A stretch of 64,000 bases of DNA, from positions 97,686-161,685 of the forward strand of contig NZ_JABDQL010000025.1 in assembly GCF_013042245.1 (NCBI RefSeq), in the 5' to 3' direction. The notes under the pieces are model-generated. The model made no database searches and was not told the origin of the DNA. It worked only from the letters and a program-made list of their open reading frames with translations. Positions 9,241 through 19,400 of the stretch are shown here, piece after piece. The first letter of the stretch is position 1, and each line of letters begins with the position of its first letter. The stretch comes from Winogradskyella sp. Lineage in GTDB: Bacteria; Bacteroidota; Bacteroidia; Flavobacteriales; Flavobacteriaceae. Position numbers and translations under genes: made by a program.

Positions 9241-9274
9241 AAAGAAAAAGCCTTTCTAAATTAGAAAGGCTTTG
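9241..9274 (-). terminator. Rho-independent terminator of the act-cox operon
   Basis: On the minus strand AAAGCCTTTCTAA and its complement TTAGAAAGGCTTT form a near-perfect stem followed by TTTTTCTTT. It lies about 20 nt after the coxA stop and separates the respiratory operon from ruvB. Confidence 0.85.
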
Positions 9275-9295
9275 TATATAAGTTATTAGAAGAAT

Positions 9296-11092
9296 TTAAT
9301 GTTGCAATTCTTCTTCACCGTCTTTCATTGGTACGTTTTGTGGCACATAATCTTCGTCATGCCCTGGCTTACTGTAATCGTAAGGCCATCTATAAACCGT
9401 TGGTAATTCTCCAGGCCAGTTGCCATGAATGTGTTTCACGGGTGCTGTCCATTCTAGAGTATTGGATTTCCAAGGATTTTTTTCAGACTTCTTACCGTAG
9501 AAAATGCTGCTCACGAAATTATATAGAAATACTAATTGAGCAGCTCCAGCTACCAGTGCAAATACGGTAATCACTGCTTGTGCATTTGTAGTATCATCGA
9601 ATAATGGAAAATTTGAGTTAGTATAATAACGTCTTGGTAGGCCTGCCATACCTATAAAGTGCATTGGAAAGAAAACCCCATAAGCACATATTGCTGTTAC
9701 CCAAAAGTGTATATAACCTAAGTTTTTATTCATCATTCTTCCAAACATTCTTGGGAACCAATGATATACTCCTGCAAATACACCATATAAGGCAGATATA
9801 CCCATAACTAAGTGAAAATGCGCAACTACAAAATACGTATCATGTAGGTTAATATCTAATGCACTGTCGCCAAGAATAATACCTGTTAATCCACCTGTTA
9901 TAAACGTTGACACCAAGCCTATTGAAAACAGCATAGCTGGATTCATTTGTAAGTTACCTTTCCATAATGTGGTTATATAATTAAAGGCTTTCACCGCTGA
10001 CGGTATTGCAATTAATAAAGTTGTAAATGTGAATACAGACCCCAAGAATGGATTCATCCCCGAAATAAACATATGGTGACCCCATACTATAGTAGATAAG
10101 AATGCAATTGCTAAAATGGAAGCAACCATTGCTCGATAACCAAATATTGGTTTACGAGAATTTGTTGAAATTATTTCAGAAGTGATTCCCAAAGCTGGTA
10201 ATAATACAATGTAAACTTCAGGGTGACCTAAGAACCAGAATAAGTGTTCAAATAAAACCGGTGAACCACCTTGATAGTGTAATACTTCGCCTTGAATAAA
10301 AATATCTGATAAGAAGAATGACGTTCCAAAACTTCTATCCATTATCAATAATAATGCTGCTGACAATAACACAGGGAATGAAATAACACCAATAATAGCT
10401 GTTACAAAAAAGGCCCAAATAGTTAATGGTAAGCGTGTCATTGACATCCCTTTTGCTCGTAAATTTAATACAGTCACAATATAATTTAATGACCCCAATA
10501 AAGAGGATGCAATAAATATAGCCATTGATACTAACCATAAAGTCATACCTGCACCTGAACCACCTTGTGCCATTGGCAAAGCAGATAGTGGAGGATAAAT
10601 CGTCCAACCTGCTGCTGCTGGTCCAGCTTCAACAAAGAAAGAAAGTATCATGATAACACATGATAAAAAGAATAACCAATACGATACCATATTAAGAAAT
10701 CCTGAGGCCATGTCTCTAGCTCCAATCTGTAATGGAATTAACAAATTACTAAATGTACCGCTCAGACCTGCTGTTAGTACAAAAAATACCATTATTGTAC
10801 CATGAATGGTTACTAAGGCTAAATAAATATCTGCATCCATAACACCACCTGGTGCCCATTTACCTAATAATGCTTCAAATAATACGTTTGGCTGCTCTGG
10901 CCATGCAATCTGCAGACGTATCATCATAGACATCATAATACCTATGATACCCATTATAATTACACCAGTAATTAAATACTGCTTAGCAATCATTTTATGA
11001 TCTTGACTAAATATGTATTTAGTCACAAAAGTTTCTTTGTGATGATGTACGTCGTGGTCGTCGTGAACGTTTGTTTCTGCTGTTGTTGACAT
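9296..11092 (-). CDS. coxA: Cytochrome c oxidase subunit I (heme-copper oxidase)
   Basis: The 598-residue membrane protein has about twelve hydrophobic segments and the heme-copper oxidase signatures: the low-spin heme histidine in LVTIHGTIMVFF (near 92), HPEVYIVLLPALG with the CuB His and Tyr (near 290), WGHHMFISG (the two CuB histidines, near 340) and HDTYFVVAHFHLVMG near 420. It reduces oxygen to water and pumps protons. A histidine-rich N-terminus (HDDHDVHHHKETF) is visible. It is the last gene of an eight-gene operon, follows subunit II by 34 nt and is closed by a strong terminator. Subunits III and IV are not in this operon. Confidence 0.97.
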   Translation of the reverse strand: MSTTAETNVHDDHDVHHHKETFVTKYIFSQDHKMIAKQYLITGVIIMGIIGIMMSMMIRLQIAWPEQPNVLFEALLGKWAPGGVMDADIYLALVTIHGTIMVFFVLTAGLSGTFSNLLIPLQIGARDMASGFLNMVSYWLFFLSCVIMILSFFVEAGPAAAGWTIYPPLSALPMAQGGSGAGMTLWLVSMAIFIASSLLGSLNYIVTVLNLRAKGMSMTRLPLTIWAFFVTAIIGVISFPVLLSAALLLIMDRSFGTSFFLSDIFIQGEVLHYQGGSPVLFEHLFWFLGHPEVYIVLLPALGITSEIISTNSRKPIFGYRAMVASILAIAFLSTIVWGHHMFISGMNPFLGSVFTFTTLLIAIPSAVKAFNYITTLWKGNLQMNPAMLFSIGLVSTFITGGLTGIILGDSALDINLHDTYFVVAHFHLVMGISALYGVFAGVYHWFPRMFGRMMNKNLGYIHFWVTAICAYGVFFPMHFIGMAGLPRRYYTNSNFPLFDDTTNAQAVITVFALVAGAAQLVFLYNFVSSIFYGKKSEKNPWKSNTLEWTAPVKHIHGNWPGELPTVYRWPYDYSKPGHDEDYVPQNVPMKDGEEELQH

Positions 11093-11126
11093 AATCTCTT
11101 TTCTTTTTCTTAAAACAATTTTTTTA

Positions 11127-12185
11127 CTAATTTAATGAATTTCCGAAAGTTTTTTGTTCTTTCATCCACGCATCAAATTCTTCTTGCGTTTCTACTACTA
11201 TCTTCATTTGCATGTTATAGTGAGATTTTCCGCATATTTTATTACAAAGTAATAAATAATCAAATTCGTAAGTTAAATCCTGACCAGAGGCTTCTATCTC
11301 GACTTTACGTTCTAGACGTAATGCGTTAATATTAGCAACTTTTTCTTGCATATCTGGATTTTGACGCATTTCTGATGTAGTTACCGTTGGTGTAAAAGCA
11401 AATTGGGTAACCATACCAGGGACACAATTCATTTGGGCTCTAAAATGGGGCATATAAGCAGAATGCAATACATCTTGTGATCGCATCTTAAATAAAACTG
11501 GTCTTCCCTTTGGTAAGTGCAATTCTGTAACGATAACATCATCTTGTGCGTTTGGATCATCTTCATCTACACCAAGTATATTGGCTTTATCGATATCAAT
11601 CAATCTAACATTAGCCTTACCTAGTACATTATCGTCTCCGCCATATCTTGCTTTCCAGTTGAATTGCTGAGCGTATAACTCAACAACCATTGGATCTTCA
11701 CTCTCGTCTAAATTCATAATATCATTCCAAGTAAATAATCCAGAGATAATTAAACCCGCTAAAACAATTACAGGAATTACTGTCCAGATAAATTCAAGCG
11801 TATTATTGTCTGCATAAAACAGAGCCTTACGCCCTTTTTCACCTTTGTATTTATAAGCAAAGTAATGCAATAAAAATTGTGTTACTGTTTGCACAAAAAA
11901 GATGACAACCATAGAGATAATCATTAAATTATCAATACCAGGTCCATGCTCTGAAGCAGAGTTTGATGTTAATGGCAAATCTCCTAAATAAACAAAACTA
12001 GCTATAGTAATGGCGTATATGAAAATCAAAAAACCTATCATCATATAACCATTAAAACGGTTGTCCTTATCGGTGGCTATTTGCGAATTAGACGCACCTA
12101 CTTGTGCTAAATCAAAAATCTTAACCATTTGCCACATGGCAACGGCTACAAATAGTACTATTACAAATATTAACAAAGTTGTCAT
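11127..12185 (-). CDS. coxB: Cytochrome c oxidase subunit II
   Basis: The protein has 352 residues: a hydrophobic N-terminus, two transmembrane helices near 80-110 and 130-160 (LEFIWTVIPVIVLAGLIISG) and a periplasmic cupredoxin domain. The CuA site is intact: CNKICGKSHYNM (near 305) supplies two Cys, a His and the Met, with an upstream His in DVLHSAYMPHF. It takes electrons from cytochrome c or, in this lineage, from the cytochrome domains of alternative complex III. No C-terminal cytochrome c domain is present, so it is the aa3-type form. It lies 25 nt after actF. Confidence 0.96.
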   Translation of the reverse strand: MTTLLIFVIVLFVAVAMWQMVKIFDLAQVGASNSQIATDKDNRFNGYMMIGFLIFIYAITIASFVYLGDLPLTSNSASEHGPGIDNLMIISMVVIFFVQTVTQFLLHYFAYKYKGEKGRKALFYADNNTLEFIWTVIPVIVLAGLIISGLFTWNDIMNLDESEDPMVVELYAQQFNWKARYGGDDNVLGKANVRLIDIDKANILGVDEDDPNAQDDVIVTELHLPKGRPVLFKMRSQDVLHSAYMPHFRAQMNCVPGMVTQFAFTPTVTTSEMRQNPDMQEKVANINALRLERKVEIEASGQDLTYEFDYLLLCNKICGKSHYNMQMKIVVETQEEFDAWMKEQKTFGNSLN

Positions 12186-12210
12186 TATCTTATCAGTTCT
12201 AAATATTTAA

Positions 12211-13554
12211 TTAATAATGAAAGTTTTCACTCTCCTTAAGGAAAGGGTTTCCTTTAGCCAATAGTGGTGCCTTGCTTAATGCAGTAAACACAACAAACAA
12301 GAATATTCCCGCAAATAGGCATATCGCTCCAATCTCTGGTGCTCCTATATACCATCTATCACCTACTGTTGCAGGCATAATCATATTGAATACATCTAGG
12401 TAGTGCCCACAAAGAATCACAATACCAGCCATAACTACAAACCAAGGAATACGTTTGTAATCGCTATTCATCAATAATAGTAATGGGAATACAAAATTCA
12501 TGGCTACCATACCGAAAAATGGTAATTTATAGTCTTCAATTCTTGACACAAAATATGTAACTTCTTCAGGTATGTTTGAGTACCAAATTAACATGAATTG
12601 AGAGAACCACAAGTATGTCCAGAAAATACTAATCCCAAACATAAACTTAGCTAAATCATGTAAATGACTATCATTTACAAATTCTAGTAATCCTTTAGAC
12701 TTTAAATAGATTGTTATTAAAGCAATTACAGTAATACCACTTACAAACATGCTTGCAAACACATACCATCCAAATAATGTTGAGAACCAGTGTGGGTCAA
12801 CAGACATAATCCAATCCCAAGACATCATTGACTCTGTGTAAATATAAAATACTAAGAAACCAGCTGATATTCTAAAATTCTTCTTAAAGTTACTATTACC
12901 TTCTACTGTATCTTGTGCAAGGGAAAACTTGCGAGAGAAATAACGATATAACGACCAACCTGCTAAGAAAATAATTGCTCTTATAAAGAACCAAGTTTTG
13001 TTTAACCAACTTTCTTTAGCTTGAATGATTTCATCATGAGCAACAACGTCTGGATCCATCCAAATAAAAATATGAGAACCTCCAAGAGCTGCAACTAATA
13101 ATACTAAAATACCTCCTGGTAGCACATATGATGTAATACCTTCCATAACTCTAAAGAGTACTGGAGACCAACCTGCTTGTGCAGCATATTGAATTGCATA
13201 AAATGCTAAGACGCCTAATGCTATCATAAAGAAAAAGAAAGCCGCCACATAAAGTGCAGCATAAGGTCTGTTGTGTATTTGGTGTAACACATGTTCTTCA
13301 TGACTCATTTTATGACCTTCTTCTGCATGGTCTTCGTCTTGTGAGGATTCGACCTTATAAGCCGAAGCACTACCATTGTCTTCGTTGTGATATGCGTCAC
13401 CGTGTCCTTCTCCATGACTATCGTTCATGTATTCAGATATATTGTCTTCAGTTACATCATGAGAACTCATATAGCCCCAACCCCAAAGCAAACCGCCTAA
13501 AACCACTAATATGATTGACGCTATCTTTAATCGATTTGAAATTTTATATTCCAT
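12211..13554 (-). CDS. actF: Alternative complex III subunit ActF, membrane quinol:cytochrome c oxidoreductase subunit
   Basis: The 447-residue integral membrane protein has about ten helices and is a paralogue-like NrfD/ActC-family subunit by size and position. After the first helix (ASIILVVLGGLLWGWGYM) there is a soluble His/Asp/Glu-rich loop (DSHGEGHGDAYHNEDNG, then EDHAEEGHKMSHEEH at residues ~45-90), then helices with the motifs GGSHIFIWMDPDVV, SVDPHWFSTLFGWYVF and WAYF-like FWTYLWFSQFMLIWYSN, which are typical of ActF. In alternative complex III it helps form the quinol site and proton path. The His-rich loop might bind metal, which is only a suggestion. Confidence 0.93.
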   Translation of the reverse strand: MEYKISNRLKIASIILVVLGGLLWGWGYMSSHDVTEDNISEYMNDSHGEGHGDAYHNEDNGSASAYKVESSQDEDHAEEGHKMSHEEHVLHQIHNRPYAALYVAAFFFFMIALGVLAFYAIQYAAQAGWSPVLFRVMEGITSYVLPGGILVLLVAALGGSHIFIWMDPDVVAHDEIIQAKESWLNKTWFFIRAIIFLAGWSLYRYFSRKFSLAQDTVEGNSNFKKNFRISAGFLVFYIYTESMMSWDWIMSVDPHWFSTLFGWYVFASMFVSGITVIALITIYLKSKGLLEFVNDSHLHDLAKFMFGISIFWTYLWFSQFMLIWYSNIPEEVTYFVSRIEDYKLPFFGMVAMNFVFPLLLLMNSDYKRIPWFVVMAGIVILCGHYLDVFNMIMPATVGDRWYIGAPEIGAICLFAGIFLFVVFTALSKAPLLAKGNPFLKESENFHY

Positions 13555-13576
13555 TTATATAATCTTTATCTAAATC

Positions 13577-14134
13577 TTATTTTTCTAAATCTGCTTTCAG
13601 TTTTTCAACATAAGCTACTACTTGCCAGCGTTCTTCTTCGCTCATAAAATTTGCGTAAGAACCCATAGAGTTTTTTCCGTAATAAATAACATGATAAATA
13701 CTACCTGTTGTTATTGCTCTTCCTGCATCTGCATAACTAGGAACACCTAGAATTTTTTCTCTCTTCATTAAAATACCCTGACCAGCACCTTTAGTTCCGT
13801 GACAAATTCCACAATAAATATCATAAAGTTCCTTACCTCTAGCATAATCAACTGCTGTAGAATCTAATGGACTTTCCAAGTTTGCTTTTGCATACTCGTA
13901 TCCGTCATTAGTGTCTTCAATTTCATATAAGGAATAGCCTCTTGGTATAGTTCCTTCTACTGGTAATTGCGCTTCCACACCATTTGCAAATGCGTCTGAT
14001 TCTTGATAAGCCTCGTAACCTACAGATTCGTACATGTTAGGCATATACTGATAGTTACGCCTCGTCTTCTTGTTACAAGACACGATACTTAATAGTAATG
14101 CTAATACTACTGTTATTTTTAAAGTCGTCTTCAT
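13577..14134 (-). CDS. actE: Alternative complex III subunit ActE, monoheme cytochrome c lipoprotein
   Basis: The ORF track begins at 14176, but that would overlap actD by 41 nt. Met15 at 14134 opens a clear lipoprotein signal (MKTTLKITVVLALLLSIVSC), and actD stops at 14136, so I use 14134; the mature protein is then anchored by its Cys20. A single heme c motif CGICHG lies near residue 107 of the shortened form, with a Met-containing sixth-ligand region in KNSMGSYANFMSEEERW. ActE passes electrons from the complex toward the oxidase. It sits between actD and actF in tight operon order. Confidence 0.93.
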   Translation of the reverse strand: MKTTLKITVVLALLLSIVSCNKKTRRNYQYMPNMYESVGYEAYQESDAFANGVEAQLPVEGTIPRGYSLYEIEDTNDGYEYAKANLESPLDSTAVDYARGKELYDIYCGICHGTKGAGQGILMKREKILGVPSYADAGRAITTGSIYHVIYYGKNSMGSYANFMSEEERWQVVAYVEKLKADLEK

Positions 14135-14135
14135 A

Positions 14136-14678
14136 TTAATGTGCGTCTTCGTCTTTTTCAACAATGTTAATTTCAACAGCTCCGGTTTCGGTAAGAAGCT
14201 TTGTTAAATCGGCTTCATTATTGTGGATAGTAATTTCCATAAGGAAATGGTCGTCTGTTGTTCTTGGGTCTGGATTTTCTGCTTTTTTGAATGGCCACAT
14301 TCTACTTCGTAAGTAAAATGTAATTACCATTAAGTGAGCGGCAAAAAATACCGTAAGTTCAAACATGATAGGCACAAACGCTGGCATATTTTCTATATAG
14401 CTAAAACTTGGTTTACCACCAATATCTTGTGGCCAATCTTCAATCATGATGTAATTCATCATAACTACTGCGACTATTAGACCTACACAACCATACATAA
14501 AAGATGTTATAGCGATACGTGTTGGTGCTAGACCCATTGCCTTATCAAGTCCGTGGACTGGAAAAGGTGTATATATTTCTTCGATATGATGCTTTGCTGC
14601 CTTAACCTTTTTAACGGCTGACATTAGTATATCATCATCGGTATAGATAGCGTGAATTACTTTTGAAGCTGCTTCCAT
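14136..14678 (-). CDS. actD: Alternative complex III subunit ActD
   Basis: The 180-residue protein matches DUF3341/ActD by its N-terminal soluble ferredoxin-like part (VIHAIYTDDDILMSAVKKVK), the motif PFPVHGLDKAMGL near 39, and two transmembrane helices (near 60-80 and 100-125). ActD is a structural membrane subunit without cofactors that contacts ActC. It starts 8 nt after the actC stop and ends 1-2 nt before actE starts, so translation is probably coupled. Confidence 0.93.
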   Translation of the reverse strand: MEAASKVIHAIYTDDDILMSAVKKVKAAKHHIEEIYTPFPVHGLDKAMGLAPTRIAITSFMYGCVGLIVAVVMMNYIMIEDWPQDIGGKPSFSYIENMPAFVPIMFELTVFFAAHLMVITFYLRSRMWPFKKAENPDPRTTDDHFLMEITIHNNEADLTKLLTETGAVEINIVEKDEDAH

Positions 14679-14686
14679 ATCTATTA

Positions 14687-16417
14687 TTAGTTTAATAAGT
14701 TTTTAGCTTGTCCTGCCCAATCGTCACGTTCTGCTCTTCCTGGGAAAGAACCTGTAATTGAATCTAACAAGTCGTATTCTTTTTTGGTCATCTTACTTAC
14801 TTGTAAGAATTTATAAATACCTATACTGTTGAGTACTTCTTCCATTTTAGGGCCTACACCACTAATTTTCTTTAAATCATCTGCAGAATCGGTAGCGGCA
14901 TCAAATGTACCAATACTACCTAGAAGGTCATTAACTCTCCCGTCGTCTGTATTTGGTAGCGGCGCTTCAGTAGATGGTGTTAATTCAGCAGGGCTAGAAG
15001 TTCTTTTATCAGCTCCTGTACCTACTAAGCTATCGCCTCTTTCTCTAATTTTTTTGTAACGTTCTCCTGAAGACTTCAAAATAGTTTTTACTTCTGCTTG
15101 TGCTATTACTGGGAATGTACGTGAGTACAATAAGAATAACACAAAGAAGAAACCAATAGTTCCGATAAAGATACCAATATCAACAAATGTTGGAGAGAAC
15201 ATAGACCAAGATGATGGTAAGTAATCTCTATGTAATGATGTTACAATAATTACAAAACGCTCAAACCACATACCGATGTTAACTACAATCGAGATAGCAA
15301 AGGAAAACATGATACTGGTTCGTAGTTTCTTAAACCACATAAATTGTGGCGAGAATACATTACATGACATCATTGCCCAATAAGCCCACCAGTAAGGTCC
15401 AGTCGCTCTATTTAAGAATGCATACTGCTCATACTCTACACCAGAATACCATGCAATGAATAACTCAGTAATGTAAGCTACACCAACTATAGAACCTGTA
15501 AGCATTATTACAATATTCATTAATTCAATGTGTTGTACAGTGATATAATCTTCTAAACTACACACTTTACGCATAATAATAAGAAGTGTATTTACCATAG
15601 CAAATCCAGAGAAAATCGCACCTGCTACAAAATAAGGTGGGAAAATCGTCGTGTGCCATCCTGGAATAACTGATGTTGCGAAATCAAAAGATACAATAGT
15701 GTGTACAGAAAGTACTAATGGTGTTGCTAAACCTGCTAATACTAATGACACTTCTTCAAAACGTTGCCAATCTTTAGCGCGACCAGACCATCCAAAACTT
15801 AATAAAGAATATATTTTCTTTTGAAATGGCTTTACAGCGCGATCTCTGATCATTGCAAAATCTGGTAATAAACCTGTCCACCAGAATACAAGCGATACCG
15901 ATAAATATGTAGAAATTGCAAATACATCCCAAAGTAATGGTGAGTTAAAGTTTACCCATAAAGACCCAAATTGGTTAGGAATTGGTAATACCCAGTATGC
16001 TAACCATGGACGACCCATGTGAATGATTGGGAACAAACCTGCTTGTACTACGGAGAAAATAGTCATGGCTTCCGCAGAACGGTTAATAGCCATACGCCAT
16101 TTTTGACGGAATAATAAAAGTACAGCAGAAATTAGTGTTCCTGCGTGACCAATACCTACCCACCAAACAAAGTTTGTAATATCCCAAGCCCAGTTTACAG
16201 TCTTATTAAGACCCCAAACACCAATTCCTGTAGATATGGTATAAATAATACAACCTATTCCCCAAAGGAATGCTACTAGAGCAATACTAAAAACAATCCA
16301 CCATGCGCGGTTTGCTTTTCCTTCGACAGGTCTAGCAACTTCGACAGTAACGTCGTGATAGGATTTTTCTCCTGTTACTAAAGGTCTTCTAATAGGTGCT
16401 TCGTAATGAGACGCCAT
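14687..16417 (-). CDS. actC: Alternative complex III subunit ActC (NrfD/polysulfide reductase family) with unusual C-terminal helix-hairpin-helix-like tail
   Basis: Residues ~1-465 are an NrfD-type membrane subunit with about ten helices; NFVWWVGIGHAGTLISAVLLL near 88, LFPIIHMGRPW near 128 and GWHTTIFPPYFVAGAIFSG near 254 are family hallmarks for the quinol-binding core. The remainder is atypical: after a charged linker and a Ser/Thr/Pro-rich stretch, residues ~512-576 (DDLKKISGVGPKMEEVLNSI... ending in DDWAGQAKNLLN) resemble the H3TH/helix-hairpin-helix module found in proteins annotated as predicted DNA-binding or 50S L21-linked. ActC normally ends near 460-480, so this is an added domain. 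Its role here is unknown. Confidence 0.93.
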   Translation of the reverse strand: MASHYEAPIRRPLVTGEKSYHDVTVEVARPVEGKANRAWWIVFSIALVAFLWGIGCIIYTISTGIGVWGLNKTVNWAWDITNFVWWVGIGHAGTLISAVLLLFRQKWRMAINRSAEAMTIFSVVQAGLFPIIHMGRPWLAYWVLPIPNQFGSLWVNFNSPLLWDVFAISTYLSVSLVFWWTGLLPDFAMIRDRAVKPFQKKIYSLLSFGWSGRAKDWQRFEEVSLVLAGLATPLVLSVHTIVSFDFATSVIPGWHTTIFPPYFVAGAIFSGFAMVNTLLIIMRKVCSLEDYITVQHIELMNIVIMLTGSIVGVAYITELFIAWYSGVEYEQYAFLNRATGPYWWAYWAMMSCNVFSPQFMWFKKLRTSIMFSFAISIVVNIGMWFERFVIIVTSLHRDYLPSSWSMFSPTFVDIGIFIGTIGFFFVLFLLYSRTFPVIAQAEVKTILKSSGERYKKIRERGDSLVGTGADKRTSSPAELTPSTEAPLPNTDDGRVNDLLGSIGTFDAATDSADDLKKISGVGPKMEEVLNSIGIYKFLQVSKMTKKEYDLLDSITGSFPGRAERDDWAGQAKNLLN

Positions 16418-16444
16418 AATTATATATTGATTTCTTTAATTAAT

Positions 16445-19400
16445 TTAAGCTTTCGTATTTCTAACTTTCGTATGATAGAATACGTTTGGTTTCGTACCAA
16501 CGTACTCTAATAAATGATACATACGATCATCTTCTTTTAATTCGGCAACTTGACTTTCTTTATCATTAACATCTCCAAACACCATTGCTCCGTTTCCGCA
16601 GGCTGCTGAACAAGCCGTTTGGAATTCACCATCTTTAACTTCACGTCCATCACGTTTAGCATCCAAAATTGTTTTCTGAGTCTTTTGGATACAGAAAGAA
16701 CATTTTTCCATAACACCACGAGATCTAACAGTAACGTCTGGGTTTAATACCATACGTCCTAAATCGTCATTCATAAAGTAATCGAACTCATCATTTTGGC
16801 TGTATAAGAACCAGTTGAAACGACGCACTTTATAAGGACAGTTATTTGCACAGTAACGCGTACCTACACAACGGTTATATGCCATGTGGTTTTGACCTTG
16901 ACGACCGTGAGCTGTTGCAGCAACAGGACAAACCGTTTCACAAGGTGCGTGATTACAATGCTGACACATTACTGGTTGGAATACCACTTGAGGATTCTCA
17001 TTAGGGTTTTCCATTTCACCAAACTCACTTAATGAGCTTCCTAAACCAGAAATATTTTCTTTCTTTTCTAAATCTTCGCTGAATGAATCTTCAGAAGAAT
17101 AATATCTGTCAATACGTAACCAATGCATATCGCGACTACGTCTCATTTCGGACTTACCAACTACTGGCACATTATTTTCTGCGTGACATGCAATAACACA
17201 TGCACCACAACCCGTACAAGCATTTAAATCAATCGATAAGTTGAAGTGATGCCCGATTGAACGGTCAAAACTATCCCATAAATCTACATCTGGAGATGTT
17301 ACAGGCGTTTCTATATGATTTAATGATACCTCAGGAATTGCGTTCCAGTATTTTTTATCTTTTGTATTAAAGACTTCTAAAGTGGTTTCTTTAATAATGT
17401 CGCCACGACCCATTAAGGTATTGTGCAATTGCACACAAGCAAACTCATGCATTCCTGAAGCTTTAGAAATAGAAACTTCTTGAACTGCATTAAAGTTTTG
17501 ATATAATGGGTAGGCATTGACACCTGTTTGCATTTCGGGTTTAAGACCTAAAGTTCTACCATAACCTAATGAAAGCCCTACAGCACCTTTTGCTTGACCT
17601 GGCTGAATTAATACAGGAACATCTTTTACAGTAACACCATTTACAGTAACATCGACTTTACTACCGTTAAGACCTCCATTAGCAACATTTTCATTAATTA
17701 AGCCTGCTGCATCTGCATCAACTTTTGAAATGGTTAAATAGTTGTCCCAAGATGTTCTTGTAATTGGATCAGGAAATTCTTGTAACCACGGATTGTTAGC
17801 TTGTTGTCCATCTCCCATACCCGTTTTGGTATAGATAGCTAACTCCATACCGCTAGACTTAGCTGAAGCAGCTAATGCTCTTGCAGCATTTCCGTTAGGT
17901 ATTTCAACAGCTTCACTGTCTGTAGTAGACGCTTCTATAGTAGAAGTAGAAGCAGCAACAAAAACACCATCATGCAAAGCTTGGTTATATGATGCGCCAT
18001 TTAAGATGCTCTCGGTCCAAGTTGCTTTGATGTAATCGTTATAATCTGTTCCATTATCAGTCCATGCTAAAAGCACTTCTTGAAATTGCTTTGTATCAAA
18101 TAAAGGACGAATGGTCGGTTGCATCAATGCATAATGACCAGTCTTCATTTCAACATCGCCCCATGATTCTAAATAATGAGGTGCTGCTGCAATGTAATCA
18201 CAGTGTATTGCTGTTTCGTCTTGTTTCATCGAAAAAGCAATAGACTTTGTTTTCTTTAAGCCTTCTGCAAAATCAGAAGCATTAGGTAATGTGTACATCG
18301 GATTAACACCAACCATTACTAAAGCACCAACTTTACCTGCTTTCATATCGGCAACTAATTGCATAACTGCTTTGTCGTTACCTTGTTTTGTATGTATTGT
18401 AGTTGTTGTATCAAAAGCCTTACTAGATAATGCTTCATTAAGTTCTAATACAACAGTTTGTGCATTTACATCTTGAATACCCGATACAACTACACCATTA
18501 CTACCTGCTTTCTTTAACTCTGAAGCAGCAGCTCTAACAGCTTTGTCTAGATTTTCTGGAAGATTACCACTAACACTGTTTCCTGTAACATAACTATATA
18601 ACTTTGCTAAGGCAAGACGTTGTTCGCTTGGCTTCACTGGCACACGCTTGTCTGCATTAGCTCCAGTTAAAGACATGTTAGACTCAAACTGAATATGACG
18701 TGACATTTTTCCGTTGTCAGGAATACGTTTATTAGCATAAGCAGCATCAAAGCCACCTCCTTGCCAATCTCCTAAGAAATCAGCTCCTACAGAAACAATA
18801 GTCATCGCTTTAGAAAAATCGTAATTTGCTAAAGCGCGTTTGCCGTATTTTGCTTGAAAAGCATCTAATGCAGTAGATTCTGAAACAGCATCGTAAGATA
18901 CGTGACGCACATTACCATACTTCTCAGTAAACTCACCAACTAATTTTGACGTCGATGGACTTGCAAAAGTTTGAGTTAAAAACACGATGTCTTTATCGGC
19001 AGCATCGCTTAATATTTGTTTTGTATCCTTTACAAAAGCACCCCAAGAAATAGTGGCATCACCTTTCATTGGTCCTTGGACACGTAAGCTATCGTATAAT
19101 CCTAAAATTGAAGCGTTAACTCTAGCATTAGCGTGACCATTAGTCTTGGCTAATTTGTTATTTTCAATTTTAATTGGACGTCCTTCTCTTGTTTTCACTA
19201 AAACACTAGCAAAATCATAACCATTTGCAATGGTAGTTGCATAATAATTTGCAACACCTGGAACAATCTCCTTCGGCTGCACTACGTAAGGTATAGATTT
19301 CACAACTGGCCCTTCACAGGCAGCTAATGACGCTGCAGCTGTACTAAAACCAACATATTTTAAGAAATCACGACGCGATGTAGATGAAGACTCTAAAGTT

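Noticed and set aside
16537-16719. 60-residue minus-strand ORF
   Set aside because: Alternative frame within the iron-sulfur part of actB.
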